This document shows, piece after piece, positions 1 to 9,051 of a DNA stretch of 64,000 nt. Both the position numbers and the translations under genes were made by a program. Below the pieces are notes generated by a model. The model worked only from the letters and a program-made list of their open reading frames with translations, ran no database searches and was not told the origin of the DNA. The DNA comes from Stenotrophomonas maltophilia. Its GTDB lineage: Bacteria; Pseudomonadota; Gammaproteobacteria; Xanthomonadales; Xanthomonadaceae. Position 1 is the first letter of the stretch, and every line of letters begins with the position of its first letter. The stretch spans positions 33,057-97,056 of the forward strand of contig NZ_SRHZ01000088.1 in assembly GCF_004684085.1 (NCBI RefSeq). The letters run 5' to 3'.

Positions 1-6
1 CTGGTG

Positions 7-234
7 ATGGCCGGGTGCGGTGGCTTTGTGGTGTTGATGCTGGCCGCGCTGGCCTGGGTCTGCCTGCAGCCGCAGACCGTGGACGTGCAGGCCGCCGAGC
101 GCCACGCCATCGAGCAGTGCGTGCAGCGCAGCGAGGATCCCTCGCGTAGCGAGATCCAGCGTCGCGCGCAGGCCGACTCCTGCCGCGAGATGCGCAAGCA
201 GTACGTGCACAAGTTCGGCGGGGAAGCGTCCTGA
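7..234 (+). CDS. small single-pass protein, unknown function
   Basis: I do not recognise this family. The frame is open back to the window edge, so the start may lie outside; ATG at 7 is the first good one. The product (about 75 aa) has an N-terminal hydrophobic segment (about residues 7-22), then a polar, Arg/Glu-rich tail with two cysteines in a short span (EQCVQR and DSCREM). Its TGA stop overlaps the next ATG by one base, so it is translationally coupled to a membrane-anchored thioredoxin-like protein. The tail cysteines would be on the periplasmic side if the segment is a signal anchor, making a redox partnership plausible, but this is inference. Confidence 0.6.
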   Translation: MAGCGGFVVLMLAALAWVCLQPQTVDVQAAERHAIEQCVQRSEDPSRSEIQRRAQADSCREMRKQYVHKFGGEAS

Positions 235-833
235 TGGGCGCAGCCGCGCCGCGTCGCCGCTGGCTGCTGCCGACGATGATCGCCCTCGCCTGCCTGTTCA
301 TGGCCGGCGTGGCGGCTGCGCTGTGGCAGTACTTCGGCTACAGCGCGCAGTCCACCTTCACCGAACAGGCCATCGTCTTCGACGATTCGCAGCTGCGCCT
401 GCCGGCCGATCTGGCCGGTGATACCGGCCGCATCCGCGTGGTGCATTTCTGGGACCCGGCCTGCGGCGTGTGCAACCGCGAGACCGGTGCGCACCTGAGC
501 TACCTGATCAGCATGTACCGCCGCGCCGGCATCGACTTCTATGCGATCCGCCGCCCGGGTATGCAGGGCGAGCTGCCCGAGCCGCTGCGCAACAAGGTGA
601 TCAACCTGCCGACCATCGACGGTATCGAACACATCCCGGCCAGCCCCGCCGTTGCCATCTGGGATCGCCAGGGCCACCTGGCCTACGCCGGCCCGTACAG
701 CATCGGCATGGTCTGCAACTCGGCCAACAGCTTCGTCGAACCGCTGCTGGACAAGCTGGTGCGTGGTGAGACCGTACGCCCGAAAGGACTGCTTGCCGTG
801 GGCTGCTACTGCCCCTGGCAAGCCAAGCGCTGA
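234..833 (+). CDS. membrane-anchored thioredoxin-like protein
   Basis: A 199-aa protein with an N-terminal membrane anchor (about residues 11-33) and a periplasmic thioredoxin-like domain. The sequence HFWDPACGVC contains a CxxC pair in the position typical of thioredoxin/TlpA-like folds. The downstream LPTIDGIEHIPASPAVA stretch contains a Pro-rich turn like the cis-Pro loop region. Two more cysteines lie in the C-terminal GCYCPW. It probably acts as a periplasmic thiol-disulfide reductase, but the substrate is unknown. The start ATG overlaps the stop of the small Cys-containing gene before it, which suggests the two work together. The next gene, a MocR regulator, starts 9 bp downstream. Confidence 0.7.
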   Translation: MGAAAPRRRWLLPTMIALACLFMAGVAAALWQYFGYSAQSTFTEQAIVFDDSQLRLPADLAGDTGRIRVVHFWDPACGVCNRETGAHLSYLISMYRRAGIDFYAIRRPGMQGELPEPLRNKVINLPTIDGIEHIPASPAVAIWDRQGHLAYAGPYSIGMVCNSANSFVEPLLDKLVRGETVRPKGLLAVGCYCPWQAKR

Positions 834-842
834 GGACGCGCA

Positions 843-2357
843 ATGACATCACCGACGCTGGCCGGTGCGGCCGCCGCAAACAACAACGGCGGTCACCTGT
901 CCGAACCGACCGATGGTTATGGACAGGCTCCCGCCGTTGGAAGCAACGATACGCCCCGACATGCTCCGTACATGCCGCGACCGGATGTCGCAGCCCGCGA
1001 ATGGGTGCTGGACGTGCTGGCGCACAGCGGGCCGATCTACCTGCGCATCGTCAATTCACTGGAGCGCACAGTGCGCCGCGGCGGCCTCGCACCCGGACAG
1101 CGCCTGCCCTCGCAGCGCGCGTTGGCACAGCAGCTCGGCATCGACCTGACCACGGTCACCCGCGCCTTCGATGAAGCACGCAAGCGCGGGTTGATCGAAG
1201 CACGCGGACCCCAAGGCAGTTTCATCGCACCGCCCAAGGCCGGCTTCGACCAGGCGGTGGACCTGAGCATGAACGTGCCGCCGGTGCCCGACGCCGATGC
1301 GCTGGCCGAGACACTGCGCCGCGGTGCCGCCGCCGTGCTTGCACGCAGCAACGCGCCAAACCTGATGACCTATCACCTGGGCGGCGGCAACCCGACCGAC
1401 CGCCACGCAGCGGCGCGCTGGCTGCAACCGATGCTGGGAAAGGTGGACGACGCCTGCCTGCTGCTGACCGAAGGGGCGCAGGTGGCGCTGGCCGCGATCC
1501 TGGTCAGCCAGGGCCGCGACGACGACGCGATCCTATGTGACACGCTGGTCTATCCGGGCCTGCTGCAGGCAGCGGCCGCACTGGGCCGGCGGTTGCTGCC
1601 GGTGGACAGTGACGAACACGGCATGTGCCCTGAAGCGCTGCTGCGACAGGCACGCGAAAGCGGCGCGCGCCTGGTCTATCTCAATCCCACCTGCCAGAAC
1701 CCGACCGCGCTGACCCTGCCGCTGCAGCGACGCGAAGCGCTGGCGCGCGTGCTGGAAAGCGAAGACCTGCTGGCGATTGAAGATGATCCGTACTGGCACC
1801 TCGCTGAAGATGCGCCGGTACCATTGGCAGCACTGGCACCGCGTCATGTGTTCTATGTAGCGACGCTGTCGAAGGTGATCAGCCCCGGCCTGCGTACCGC
1901 GTTCGTGCAGTGCCCGAGCGCTGCGCACGCCGAGGCGATGACGGCCGCGTTGCGGGCGACGCGGCTGATGGGCCATCCGCTGGTCTCGGCGTTGGCCAGC
2001 CAACTGCTGCTGGATGGTTCAGCGCAGTCACTGCTGGCCCAGGTACGCACCGAGGCACGCGAGCGCATGCGCATGGCACGCTACCTGCTGGCACCGTCGC
2101 TGCTGCAGCGCGCGGAAGGGCTGCATGCGTGGTGCCGGATACCCGCACCATGGACCGACGCCACGCTGGTACGTACCGCACAGCTGCAGGGGCTGGCGAT
2201 CGCGCCGTCATCGGCGTTCTGCCCGCCGGGCGTATCCCACCAGAGCGGTGTGCGGTTGTCACTGGGGCTGGCGGCGGACCGTCGGCAGCTGGAAAGCGCG
2301 CTGCGGCGGATTGACCGGTTGTTGTTGTCCGATGCGTTGCCGGCGATCGAGCGGTAG
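843..2357 (+). CDS. MocR-type regulator (GntR HTH + aminotransferase fold)
   Basis: A 504-aa fusion. After a low-complexity N-terminus (about 43 residues) comes a GntR winged helix (about 60-125: IYLRIVNSLERTV, then LPSQRALAQQLG), followed by a class I aminotransferase domain. The PLP lysine sits in FYVATLSKVISPG (about residue 345). MocR proteins use the aminotransferase fold as an effector sensor, often for PLP, GABA or amino-acid metabolism; the target here is not evident. AGGA lies 6-9 bases before ATG 843, favouring the long start. ATG 972 (MPRPDVA) would remove the odd N-terminus and is the alternative. The nearest downstream gene is on the opposite strand. Confidence 0.85.
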   Translation: MTSPTLAGAAAANNNGGHLSEPTDGYGQAPAVGSNDTPRHAPYMPRPDVAAREWVLDVLAHSGPIYLRIVNSLERTVRRGGLAPGQRLPSQRALAQQLGIDLTTVTRAFDEARKRGLIEARGPQGSFIAPPKAGFDQAVDLSMNVPPVPDADALAETLRRGAAAVLARSNAPNLMTYHLGGGNPTDRHAAARWLQPMLGKVDDACLLLTEGAQVALAAILVSQGRDDDAILCDTLVYPGLLQAAAALGRRLLPVDSDEHGMCPEALLRQARESGARLVYLNPTCQNPTALTLPLQRREALARVLESEDLLAIEDDPYWHLAEDAPVPLAALAPRHVFYVATLSKVISPGLRTAFVQCPSAAHAEAMTAALRATRLMGHPLVSALASQLLLDGSAQSLLAQVRTEARERMRMARYLLAPSLLQRAEGLHAWCRIPAPWTDATLVRTAQLQGLAIAPSSAFCPPGVSHQSGVRLSLGLAADRRQLESALRRIDRLLLSDALPAIER

Positions 2358-2365
2358 GCGGAAAG

Positions 2366-2475
2366 CATCCACGCATGGCGTGGATGGGATGTGCCGACCA
2401 ACGGTCGGCACCCACCAGATCGGTGGTAGATCCACGCCATGCGTGGATGCGGTGCCAACCAAGGTTGGCATCTAC
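2366..2475. repeat. cluster of four GTAG-type REP hairpins
   Basis: Four short imperfect palindromes lie between convergent genes: 2366-2386 (ATCCACGC/GCGTGGAT), 2391-2411 (GTGCCGACC/GGTCGGCAC), 2426-2449 (GTAG + TCCACGC/GCGTGGA) and 2453-2475 (TGCCAACC/GGTTGGCA ending CTAC). GTAG or its complement CTAC at the foot of the hairpin is the hallmark of the S. maltophilia REP family. The paired inverted arrangement is typical of REP doublets moved by RAYT transposases. Confidence 0.85.
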
Positions 2476-2490
2476 CAACGCGGCGGGAGT

Positions 2491-3792
2491 TCAGGCCAAC
2501 GCCGCCAACGCCTCAACCAACGCGTCCATCTGCTCCGGCCGGGTGAACACCGACGGCGTCACCCGCACGCAGGCACCCGACTCCAGACCATCGCGATGGG
2601 TGGTGAATACCCGATGCTCGTCCAGCAGGCGCTTCTGCAGCACTATGTTGTCAGCCACGCTGGTGCGTCCGCGCAGGCGGAAGCTGGCCAAGGCGCTGGC
2701 CAGCGCCGGTTCGGGCGAAGACAGCACTTCGATGTGCGCCATCTGCCGTGCCGGCAGCGTCCAGCGCTCACGCAGGTAGCGCAGGCGCGCCTGCTTGTTG
2801 GCGGCACCTATGCGCTGGTGCAGGCCGATTGCTTCCGGCAGCGCCAGGTAGGCGGCAAAGTTGACCGTGCCGGTGTGCACGCGGCTGCCCACGCGGCCGT
2901 CGTCGGTCTCGCCCATGTATGGATCAAGATCCGCAACGCGGCCCCTGCGCACGTACATCGCGCCGACACCGACCGGCGCACCGATCCACTTGTGCAGGTT
3001 GATGCCCACGAAGTCAGCCTTCAACTGCGGCACCGCATAGTCGAGCTGGCCGAAACCATGGGCCGCATCGACGATCACATCGATACCGCGTGCACGCGCA
3101 CGCTCGGCGATCTCGGCCACCGGCACTACCAACCCATGGCGATGGCTGACCTGGGTCAACAACACCAGCTTCAGGCGCGGCAACCGCGCGAATGCGGTCT
3201 CGTACGCCTGCAGGATCTGCGCGTGGTCCGGCACGGCTGGCAGCGCGATGCGCTCGACCTGCACGCCGCGACGCTGCTGCAACCAGCGCATCGCGCCAAT
3301 CATGCTGTCGTAGTCGATGTCGGCATACAGCACCTGGTCGCCGGGCTGCAGGCGGTTATAGCCGCCGATCAGCGCCAGCATCGCCTCGGTGGCGCCACGG
3401 GTCAGTGCGATCTCATCGGCGCCCACGCCCAGCAGTTCGGCCACCTGCCGCTGCACCGCCATGTACTGCGCCGGGAACTCACGACGGCCGTACCAGGCGT
3501 TGCCACGGTTCACCTCGGCCGTGTGGCGCTGGTAGCTGGCCAGCGTCTCGCGGCCCATCGCACCCCAGTAGCCGTTTTCCAGGTGGTTCACTTCGTCGGT
3601 GATGTCGAAGTGGCTGGCCACGGCGGCCCAGTAGCCTTCATCGCGGGCCAACACGTCCGGCGCCACGGTCGTTGCGGGTATCTGCATGGGCGCAGCGTAA
3701 CGCGCGGCGGCCATGGCAGGCAGTGAAGACAGTGCGGCTGCGGCTGGTAGCAGCGTGCCGGCACGCAGCAGGGAACGACGGCTACGATCCAT
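2491..3792 (-). CDS. Tat-exported class V aminotransferase-fold PLP enzyme
   Basis: A 433-aa protein of the cysteine desulfurase/isopenicillin-N epimerase superfamily. The N-terminus begins MDRSRRSLLRAGTLLP, with a twin-arginine-like SRRSLLRAG motif followed by a hydrophobic stretch ending in Ala-rich cleavage-like sequence, so a folded, cofactor-loaded periplasmic enzyme is expected. The PLP-binding Asp/His pair is in VIVDAAHGFGQLD and the Schiff-base lysine in GINLHKWIGAP. Its ATG shares one base with the TGA of the upstream TonB receptor gene, so the two are co-translated. Substrate unknown; racemase, epimerase, lyase or aminotransferase chemistry are all possible. Confidence 0.8.
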   Translation of the reverse strand: MDRSRRSLLRAGTLLPAAAALSSLPAMAAARYAAPMQIPATTVAPDVLARDEGYWAAVASHFDITDEVNHLENGYWGAMGRETLASYQRHTAEVNRGNAWYGRREFPAQYMAVQRQVAELLGVGADEIALTRGATEAMLALIGGYNRLQPGDQVLYADIDYDSMIGAMRWLQQRRGVQVERIALPAVPDHAQILQAYETAFARLPRLKLVLLTQVSHRHGLVVPVAEIAERARARGIDVIVDAAHGFGQLDYAVPQLKADFVGINLHKWIGAPVGVGAMYVRRGRVADLDPYMGETDDGRVGSRVHTGTVNFAAYLALPEAIGLHQRIGAANKQARLRYLRERWTLPARQMAHIEVLSSPEPALASALASFRLRGRTSVADNIVLQKRLLDEHRVFTTHRDGLESGACVRVTPSVFTRPEQMDALVEALAALA

Positions 3793-6194
3793 CAGAAATT
3801 CAGCCGATACTGCGCGTACAGGTTGGCGCCGTCGGTGTCGTACGGTGCGTTGCGCGAGTAGACCAGGCCGCGACTGGCCTGGAAGACCGCCTCGTCCGGG
3901 TAGCGGTCCAGCACGTTGTCGGCACCGACGCGCAGGCTGTGGTGTTCGTTGATGCGATAGCCCACGGCCAGGTCGAGGAAGCTCATCGCGCCGAAGCGCT
4001 GGTAGATATCGCCCACCGCATTGCCGCTGGAGTCGGTCCAGGCACCGTAGTAGCGCATGCGCGCCATCAACGACCAGGCACCGATGTCCCAGCTGCCGGT
4101 CAGGCTGCCCTTGTGCTCGGGCAGGCGGTCTTCAAACAGCACGCGCTGGGTCTCGTTGGTGGCCACCGAGGTGTTGCCGTTGTCCACGCGGGTGCGGTTG
4201 TAGTTGTAGGCCAGGGTCAACGTCATGCGGCCTGCGCCAAGATCGCGCAGGTAATTGCCGACCACGTCCACGCCGGTGGTGGTGGTATCGAAGTCGTTGG
4301 TGAAGTAGTTCACCCAGGTATAGCCCAGCGGATTGGGCGTGCCGGCCGGAATGGCGAAGCTGGCCGACTGGCTGAAGCGGTCGGTCAGCTTGATCTGGTA
4401 GACGTCCACCGAACCGGACAGGCCCAGGTCGGTGCGCCAGGTCAGGCCCAGCGACGCCGTACGCGATTCCTCCGGCTTCAGCGGCCTGGCACCGAGCAGC
4501 TGCGCCAGCGGATCGTTCGGCGACAGGCGGCCACTGGTGAAGATCTGCAGCGTGCGCGTATCCAGGCCCTGGGTGGTGCTGGTGGTGTTGAGCTGCGCCG
4601 GCGTCGGCGCACGGAAGCCAGTGGACACGGTGCCGCGCAGGGCCACGTCCGGGGTGATCGCGAAGCGCGCCGAGAGCTTGCCGTCCAGCGTGCTGCCGAA
4701 GCTGGAGAAATCCTCGTAGCGGCTGGCAGCACCGATGCTCCAGCGCTCGCCCAGAGGCACTTCCATATCCACGTAGGCCGCCTTGCTACGCTGGCTCCAC
4801 TGCCCGGCCTGGCTGGCCGAGAAGCCCGGTGCGCCATTGGAGTTGGCCTCCAGGCCCGCGGCCGCGCCCGGGCCCACCGCGTACGAGGCCGGGTCACCGG
4901 CGCGCACCTGGTAGGTCTCCTGGCGGAACTCGCCACCGAAGGCGACGTTGATCGGCTTGGACAGCGCGCCCACGTCCCACTCGTAGTTGAAGTCGGCGTT
5001 GGCGTTCTTCTCGGTCTGGGTCAGGCGGCCCAGATCGAACGCGGTGGGGCTGGCCGGACCGAGCGAGGCATTGATCGAGTTCTTCAGGCTGTAGTCGATC
5101 GCGTTGCGGCCGTACGAGGCGCTGACATCCCAGCGCAGCTTGGGCGTGATCTCGCCGCGCAGGCCACCGACCAGCTGCAGGTCGTTCTGCGTATTGCCGT
5201 ACTGCGGGCTGAAGCCCACCGGGTACAGCGAGCGCAGGTTCCAACCCGGGAAGATGGCGGTGGTGCGATACGCGCCGGTGGTGGTGTCCGGGTTGCGCCA
5301 GTTGAAATCGCTGACGCCCTCGCTGTGGCTGTACAGGCCGAACGCGTAGAGCTCCAGCGTATCGCTGGCGTTGGCCTTCACGTTGAAACCAACGCGGCGG
5401 CTTTCCAGTTCCGGCTGGCCCCAGCGCTGCACCGGGTTGGGCACGTCCAACTCCGGATGCGCAGCCTGGAAGGCGATCGCATCTGGGCGCTGGCGGGTGC
5501 GCGAGGTGGCGTCGGAATTGGACGATTCAGCGAACAGCACCAGGCTGCCGTAGTCGCCCAGCGACCAGCCAGTGCGCGCACTGAAATCGCGCGAGGCACC
5601 ATCGCCCTGCGCGTACTGCGAGTAGCCGGCGGTGATCTCAGTGCCAGAGCCATCCTCGAGAATGATGTTGATGACACCGGCGATGGCGTCCGAACCGTAC
5701 TGTGCCGATGCACCATCGCGCAGCACTTCGATGCGCTTGATCGCACTGGTTGGGATCTGCGCCAGGTCGGCCGCCTGCGCGCCACGGTTGCCGAGCAGCG
5801 CGCTGCGATGGAAGCGTCGGCCATTGACCAGTACCAGCGTCTGGTCCGGTGACAAGCCACGCAGGGTGGCCGGGCGCACGAACACCTGGCCATCCGCCAT
5901 CGGCAGGCGCTGCACCACGAACGACGGCACCAGCTGGGCCAGTACGTCCTTCAGATCGGTGGATTGAACGGACGTGATGTCTTCCTTGGTGAATACGTCC
6001 ACCGGCGCCAGCGTTTCGAACTGGGTGCGGTTGGACGCGCGGGTGCCGGTGACCAGCATCGCGTCGAGCTGGGTGGGTGCGGCACGGCTGCCACCGGCCG
6101 CATCGACCGCATCGGCCTCCGCTGCGATCGCGCCTCCTGCGCTGGCCATGGAAAGGGCAAGGAGGATGGAATGCGAAAGCTTCGAACGATGCAC
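3792..6194 (-). CDS. TonB-dependent outer-membrane receptor
   Basis: An 800-aa receptor with a signal peptide (MHRSKLSHSILLALSMASAGGAIAA), a plug domain (about 45-170: VFTKEDITSV, DVLAQLVPSF, LRGLSPDQTLVLVNGRRFH, IKRIEVLRDGASAQYGSDAI) and a beta-barrel ending in LNF with a terminal aromatic residue. The start is GTG, supported by GGAG seven bases upstream. The gene overlaps the downstream Tat-exported PLP enzyme by one base. This pairing suggests uptake of a compound that the periplasmic enzyme then converts, possibly an amine- or amino-acid-containing ligand. The ligand cannot be read from sequence. Confidence 0.9.
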   Translation of the reverse strand: MHRSKLSHSILLALSMASAGGAIAAEADAVDAAGGSRAAPTQLDAMLVTGTRASNRTQFETLAPVDVFTKEDITSVQSTDLKDVLAQLVPSFVVQRLPMADGQVFVRPATLRGLSPDQTLVLVNGRRFHRSALLGNRGAQAADLAQIPTSAIKRIEVLRDGASAQYGSDAIAGVINIILEDGSGTEITAGYSQYAQGDGASRDFSARTGWSLGDYGSLVLFAESSNSDATSRTRQRPDAIAFQAAHPELDVPNPVQRWGQPELESRRVGFNVKANASDTLELYAFGLYSHSEGVSDFNWRNPDTTTGAYRTTAIFPGWNLRSLYPVGFSPQYGNTQNDLQLVGGLRGEITPKLRWDVSASYGRNAIDYSLKNSINASLGPASPTAFDLGRLTQTEKNANADFNYEWDVGALSKPINVAFGGEFRQETYQVRAGDPASYAVGPGAAAGLEANSNGAPGFSASQAGQWSQRSKAAYVDMEVPLGERWSIGAASRYEDFSSFGSTLDGKLSARFAITPDVALRGTVSTGFRAPTPAQLNTTSTTQGLDTRTLQIFTSGRLSPNDPLAQLLGARPLKPEESRTASLGLTWRTDLGLSGSVDVYQIKLTDRFSQSASFAIPAGTPNPLGYTWVNYFTNDFDTTTTGVDVVGNYLRDLGAGRMTLTLAYNYNRTRVDNGNTSVATNETQRVLFEDRLPEHKGSLTGSWDIGAWSLMARMRYYGAWTDSSGNAVGDIYQRFGAMSFLDLAVGYRINEHHSLRVGADNVLDRYPDEAVFQASRGLVYSRNAPYDTDGANLYAQYRLNF

Positions 6195-6385
6195 GGTAGG
6201 GCTCCGGGAGGACGCGACAGGGCCAGTACCGGTGCGGACACAACAGGCCTGGACAAGGCGCGCAGTCTCGGCGCGATCTGTGAAGGAGGCATGACGTCAG
6301 TACGACAGCTTGATGCCGCACGGGCGCACGCGCAGGCAGTGGATGCCGCGATACGGTTCTTCGACCATTCACTGCGCTAGTGGCC

Positions 6386-6407
6386 GCCGGGCATGGCCCG
6401 GCGCTAC
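6386..6407. repeat. GTAG-type REP hairpin
   Basis: GCCGGGC-ATG-GCCCGGC followed by GCTAC (complement GTAGC). It lies 27 bp before the start of the VOC gene, in the 240-bp divergent spacer after the TonB receptor start. I see no other clear element in that spacer. Confidence 0.85.
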
Positions 6408-6433
6408 AGTGGGTGCGTCAAAGAGGATTGATC

Positions 6434-7105
6434 ATGCGCCTGTTGCACCTCACTCTGCCGGTGTCCGATGTCGCCACCGTGGCCGCGTACTTCCACGATG
6501 TGCTGCAGCAGCGTGGGGTCGGAAACCATGTGCACATCGGCTGGAGCACGATCGAACTGCAGCCTGCGCAAGGACGTCCGGTCGGCGGCGTGCATCTGGC
6601 GTTCAACGTGCCGGACAACCGCTTCAGCGAGGCGATGTCGTGGTTGCGCGAACGTACGCCGCTGCAGCGCAACCCTGCAGGGTTGGACTACTTCGCACTG
6701 GAAAGCAGTTGGCAGTCGCAATCGGTGTATTTCACCGGTCCCGATGGCCTGATCCTGGAACTGATCGGCCGCCGCCGCTTGCCGGCCAGTGCGCGCGAAG
6801 GCGCCTTCCATGGCAGCGAACTGACCTGCCTGAGCGAGGTCGGCCTGCCCAGCCACGATGTCGATGCTGTGCGCGAACACTCCAACCAACGCTTCGGCCT
6901 GCAACCGATCAGCCCGGCCTCACCGCAGTTCGCGCCGATGGGCGACGACGAGGGCCTGTTGATCGTGGTCGCCGCCGATCGTCGCTGGTTCCCCGAGCAG
7001 AAGGACCTGCCCAATGCCGAGGGCCTGTTGCTGCGTGTGGGCGAGGTCGCCGGCAGCGGCGAGCTCGTCGACGACGCCTTGGGCTGGCGGGTCGTCTCGA
7101 CCTGA
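6434..7105 (+). CDS. VOC (glyoxalase/bleomycin-resistance fold) family protein
   Basis: A 223-aa protein beginning MRLLHLTLPVSD. It contains two tandem betaalphabetabetabeta modules of the vicinal-oxygen-chelate fold (about 1-115 and 130-223). VHLAFNVPDNRF and VYFTGPDGLILELIGRR are typical metal-ligand and edge-strand segments, the latter ending in a Glu ligand position. AAAGAGG lies 8-14 bases before the ATG and decides this start over the upstream in-frame codons. Families with this fold include dioxygenases, lyases and resistance proteins, so the substrate is open. It stands alone between divergent and convergent neighbours. Confidence 0.75.
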   Translation: MRLLHLTLPVSDVATVAAYFHDVLQQRGVGNHVHIGWSTIELQPAQGRPVGGVHLAFNVPDNRFSEAMSWLRERTPLQRNPAGLDYFALESSWQSQSVYFTGPDGLILELIGRRRLPASAREGAFHGSELTCLSEVGLPSHDVDAVREHSNQRFGLQPISPASPQFAPMGDDEGLLIVVAADRRWFPEQKDLPNAEGLLLRVGEVAGSGELVDDALGWRVVST

Positions 7106-7130
7106 CCCGTCATTGCAGACGTGACACGCG

Positions 7131-8978
7131 CTACTGCGTGCGTACACCCCGCCCAGCTTCAATCTGCGTATGCAGCGCCTGCAGCTGTGTCGCCGTCTGG
7201 TTGAACACCTGCAGATCGGCATCGACCAGGGCCGCCCAGTCAGGCGCGTGCCCCAGCAGTTGCGCCACCTGCTCGTTCGGCGCGCGATCGAAGCCCTCGC
7301 CAAGCACGGCCAGATAACGCTCACGGAACCCTTCCGGGTCACGCTGGTCCTGCACATACAGCTGCACGGCCAGCAGCCCCGCATACAGGTAGTTCACCAG
7401 ATAGTTCGGGTCTTCATACATCAGGCGCTTGCCGATCCAGGTGTTGCGCAGCTGCGGGTAGCGCTCCGGTTGCTGGCCGAAGCGCGCGAGCACCTGGCCG
7501 GTCAGCGCGTCCAGGTCATCGGCGGTGCCCAGCGTGCTGTCGGCTACACCCCGGTAGATCGATTGCTCCAGCTGTGCTTCCTCGGAGGAGGTGAACAGCT
7601 GCAGCACCATGTCGTCCAGCAGCGATTTCAGGTAGTAGGCCTTGGCGCGCGGGTCCTGTGCCTGCTGATACATCTGGTCGCGGAAGCGCAGCTCGTTGTA
7701 GATGGCGAAGGCTTCGGTCAGCCACTGGCTGCCGTTGCGCTGCAGCGGCGATGCGTGGCCACGCTGCATCCACTCACCGTGCAACGCGTGACCGGCTTCA
7801 TGGGCGATCTCGACGTCGCTCTCCAGATCCCCGCTGCGCACACCGACGTACAACATCGCCGGCGCGCCAGGAGCGTTCACAGCGAACGCATCCTGGCTGC
7901 GATTGCCGCGCTCGGTGGCCAGGTCCATGCGCTGGTTGGCTGGATCGAGCAGCGCCCGCAGTTCGGCGACGTACGCAGGCCCCAGATGCTGCATGGCATC
8001 GGCAGCGTTGTCGCGCAGCTGCGACAGCGTCAGCACCGGTGGCGTGTAGCCGGCATCGGGCACCGTGGTATCCCAGATCTGCGGCGCATCGATGCCGGAA
8101 CGTGCAGCGTGGTGCAGGAGCATGTCCTGGTAGGCGCGGCGGTCTCCCGCGTGCTGTTCGATTGCAACCAGCGTCGCATCCACTGCCGTTGTATCCAGAC
8201 CCATGCGCTGGTAGCCGTGTGCCGGCGCGGAGCCATCGCCCTGCAGGCGTGCAGCGGCGTCATTCACCTGCACCAGCCCCAGCAGCACCGAAGCCATCGG
8301 CTCACGACGCGAGTGCAGCCCCTGCCAGTAGCCCTTCCAGCCGGCCTCGCGCAGCGCGCGGTCGGGCTGCTGGGCCAGCGCCTGCTTGTCGCGCCCCGTG
8401 TCCCAGTGCCGACCGCCGTGCTCGAGCTGCGGGTACTCGGCGCTGCGCAGGATCTGCCCGCGCAGGCGCGCGAAGCTGTCCAGCGCCGGATCGGCCAATG
8501 CCTCCACGGCCTCGTCCAGCACAGCGTTGGCCGGGGTGGCAGCCTCCTTCAACGCGCGTGCGAGCAGGAAGCCATACGGTGCTGCCCACGCCGCATCTGC
8601 GGGCGCCTCGCGCAGTGCAGCGCGACCGCTGCGGGCGATGCGGCTGCACAGCCCCATTGCCTGGTCCATCGCCTGGGCCGGGCGATGATCGCGGGCATTG
8701 CGGGCGGACTGCAGGTGCAGGTAGCCAAGATGACGCAGGCACTGCGCCTCCAGTGCCTCGGCCTGCTGGAAGCGTTCCGCCGGTGCAAGGGTGGATGCCT
8801 GCTGCAGGGCCTCGACGCGCTTGCCCAGCGCGTCACGCGCGGACTGTTCGGCGGTGGCATTGGCGAAGTAGGCGCGGTCATCGGCATGCACCGACTGTGC
8901 CTGGGCGCCGCTGAAGGGGGCTATCGCCAATACAGCGGCGAAGGCGGTGGTGGTGGCGCACTTCCTGAAAGCCTGCAT
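7131..8978 (-). CDS. secreted M3-like zinc metallopeptidase
   Basis: A 615-aa protein with a Sec signal peptide (MQAFRKCATTTAFAAVLAIA...SGAQAQ). The zinc-binding HExxH is in IAHEAGHALHGEW (about residue 430), and a glutamate about 30 residues later in TEAFAIYNEL is the likely third ligand, matching the gluzincin arrangement of the M3/oligoendopeptidase F group. The helical N-terminal half and total length fit that family. AGGGAG at 5-10 bases before ATG 8978 supports this start. It is predicted to degrade peptides in the periplasm. It stands alone. Confidence 0.8.
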   Translation of the reverse strand: MQAFRKCATTTAFAAVLAIAPFSGAQAQSVHADDRAYFANATAEQSARDALGKRVEALQQASTLAPAERFQQAEALEAQCLRHLGYLHLQSARNARDHRPAQAMDQAMGLCSRIARSGRAALREAPADAAWAAPYGFLLARALKEAATPANAVLDEAVEALADPALDSFARLRGQILRSAEYPQLEHGGRHWDTGRDKQALAQQPDRALREAGWKGYWQGLHSRREPMASVLLGLVQVNDAAARLQGDGSAPAHGYQRMGLDTTAVDATLVAIEQHAGDRRAYQDMLLHHAARSGIDAPQIWDTTVPDAGYTPPVLTLSQLRDNAADAMQHLGPAYVAELRALLDPANQRMDLATERGNRSQDAFAVNAPGAPAMLYVGVRSGDLESDVEIAHEAGHALHGEWMQRGHASPLQRNGSQWLTEAFAIYNELRFRDQMYQQAQDPRAKAYYLKSLLDDMVLQLFTSSEEAQLEQSIYRGVADSTLGTADDLDALTGQVLARFGQQPERYPQLRNTWIGKRLMYEDPNYLVNYLYAGLLAVQLYVQDQRDPEGFRERYLAVLGEGFDRAPNEQVAQLLGHAPDWAALVDADLQVFNQTATQLQALHTQIEAGRGVRTQ

Positions 8979-9051
8979 CGGCGTCTCCCTGCCTGGACCA
9001 GGCCTCGAGCCTAGCAGCCGCTGACCCGCCGCGCCTGTGCCGGATCGGGCT

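Noticed and set aside
2014..3726. Long plus-strand open frame opposite the PLP enzyme and overlapping the MocR gene
   Set aside because: It is antisense to clear genes, with biased His/Arg/Gln composition typical of high-GC shadows.
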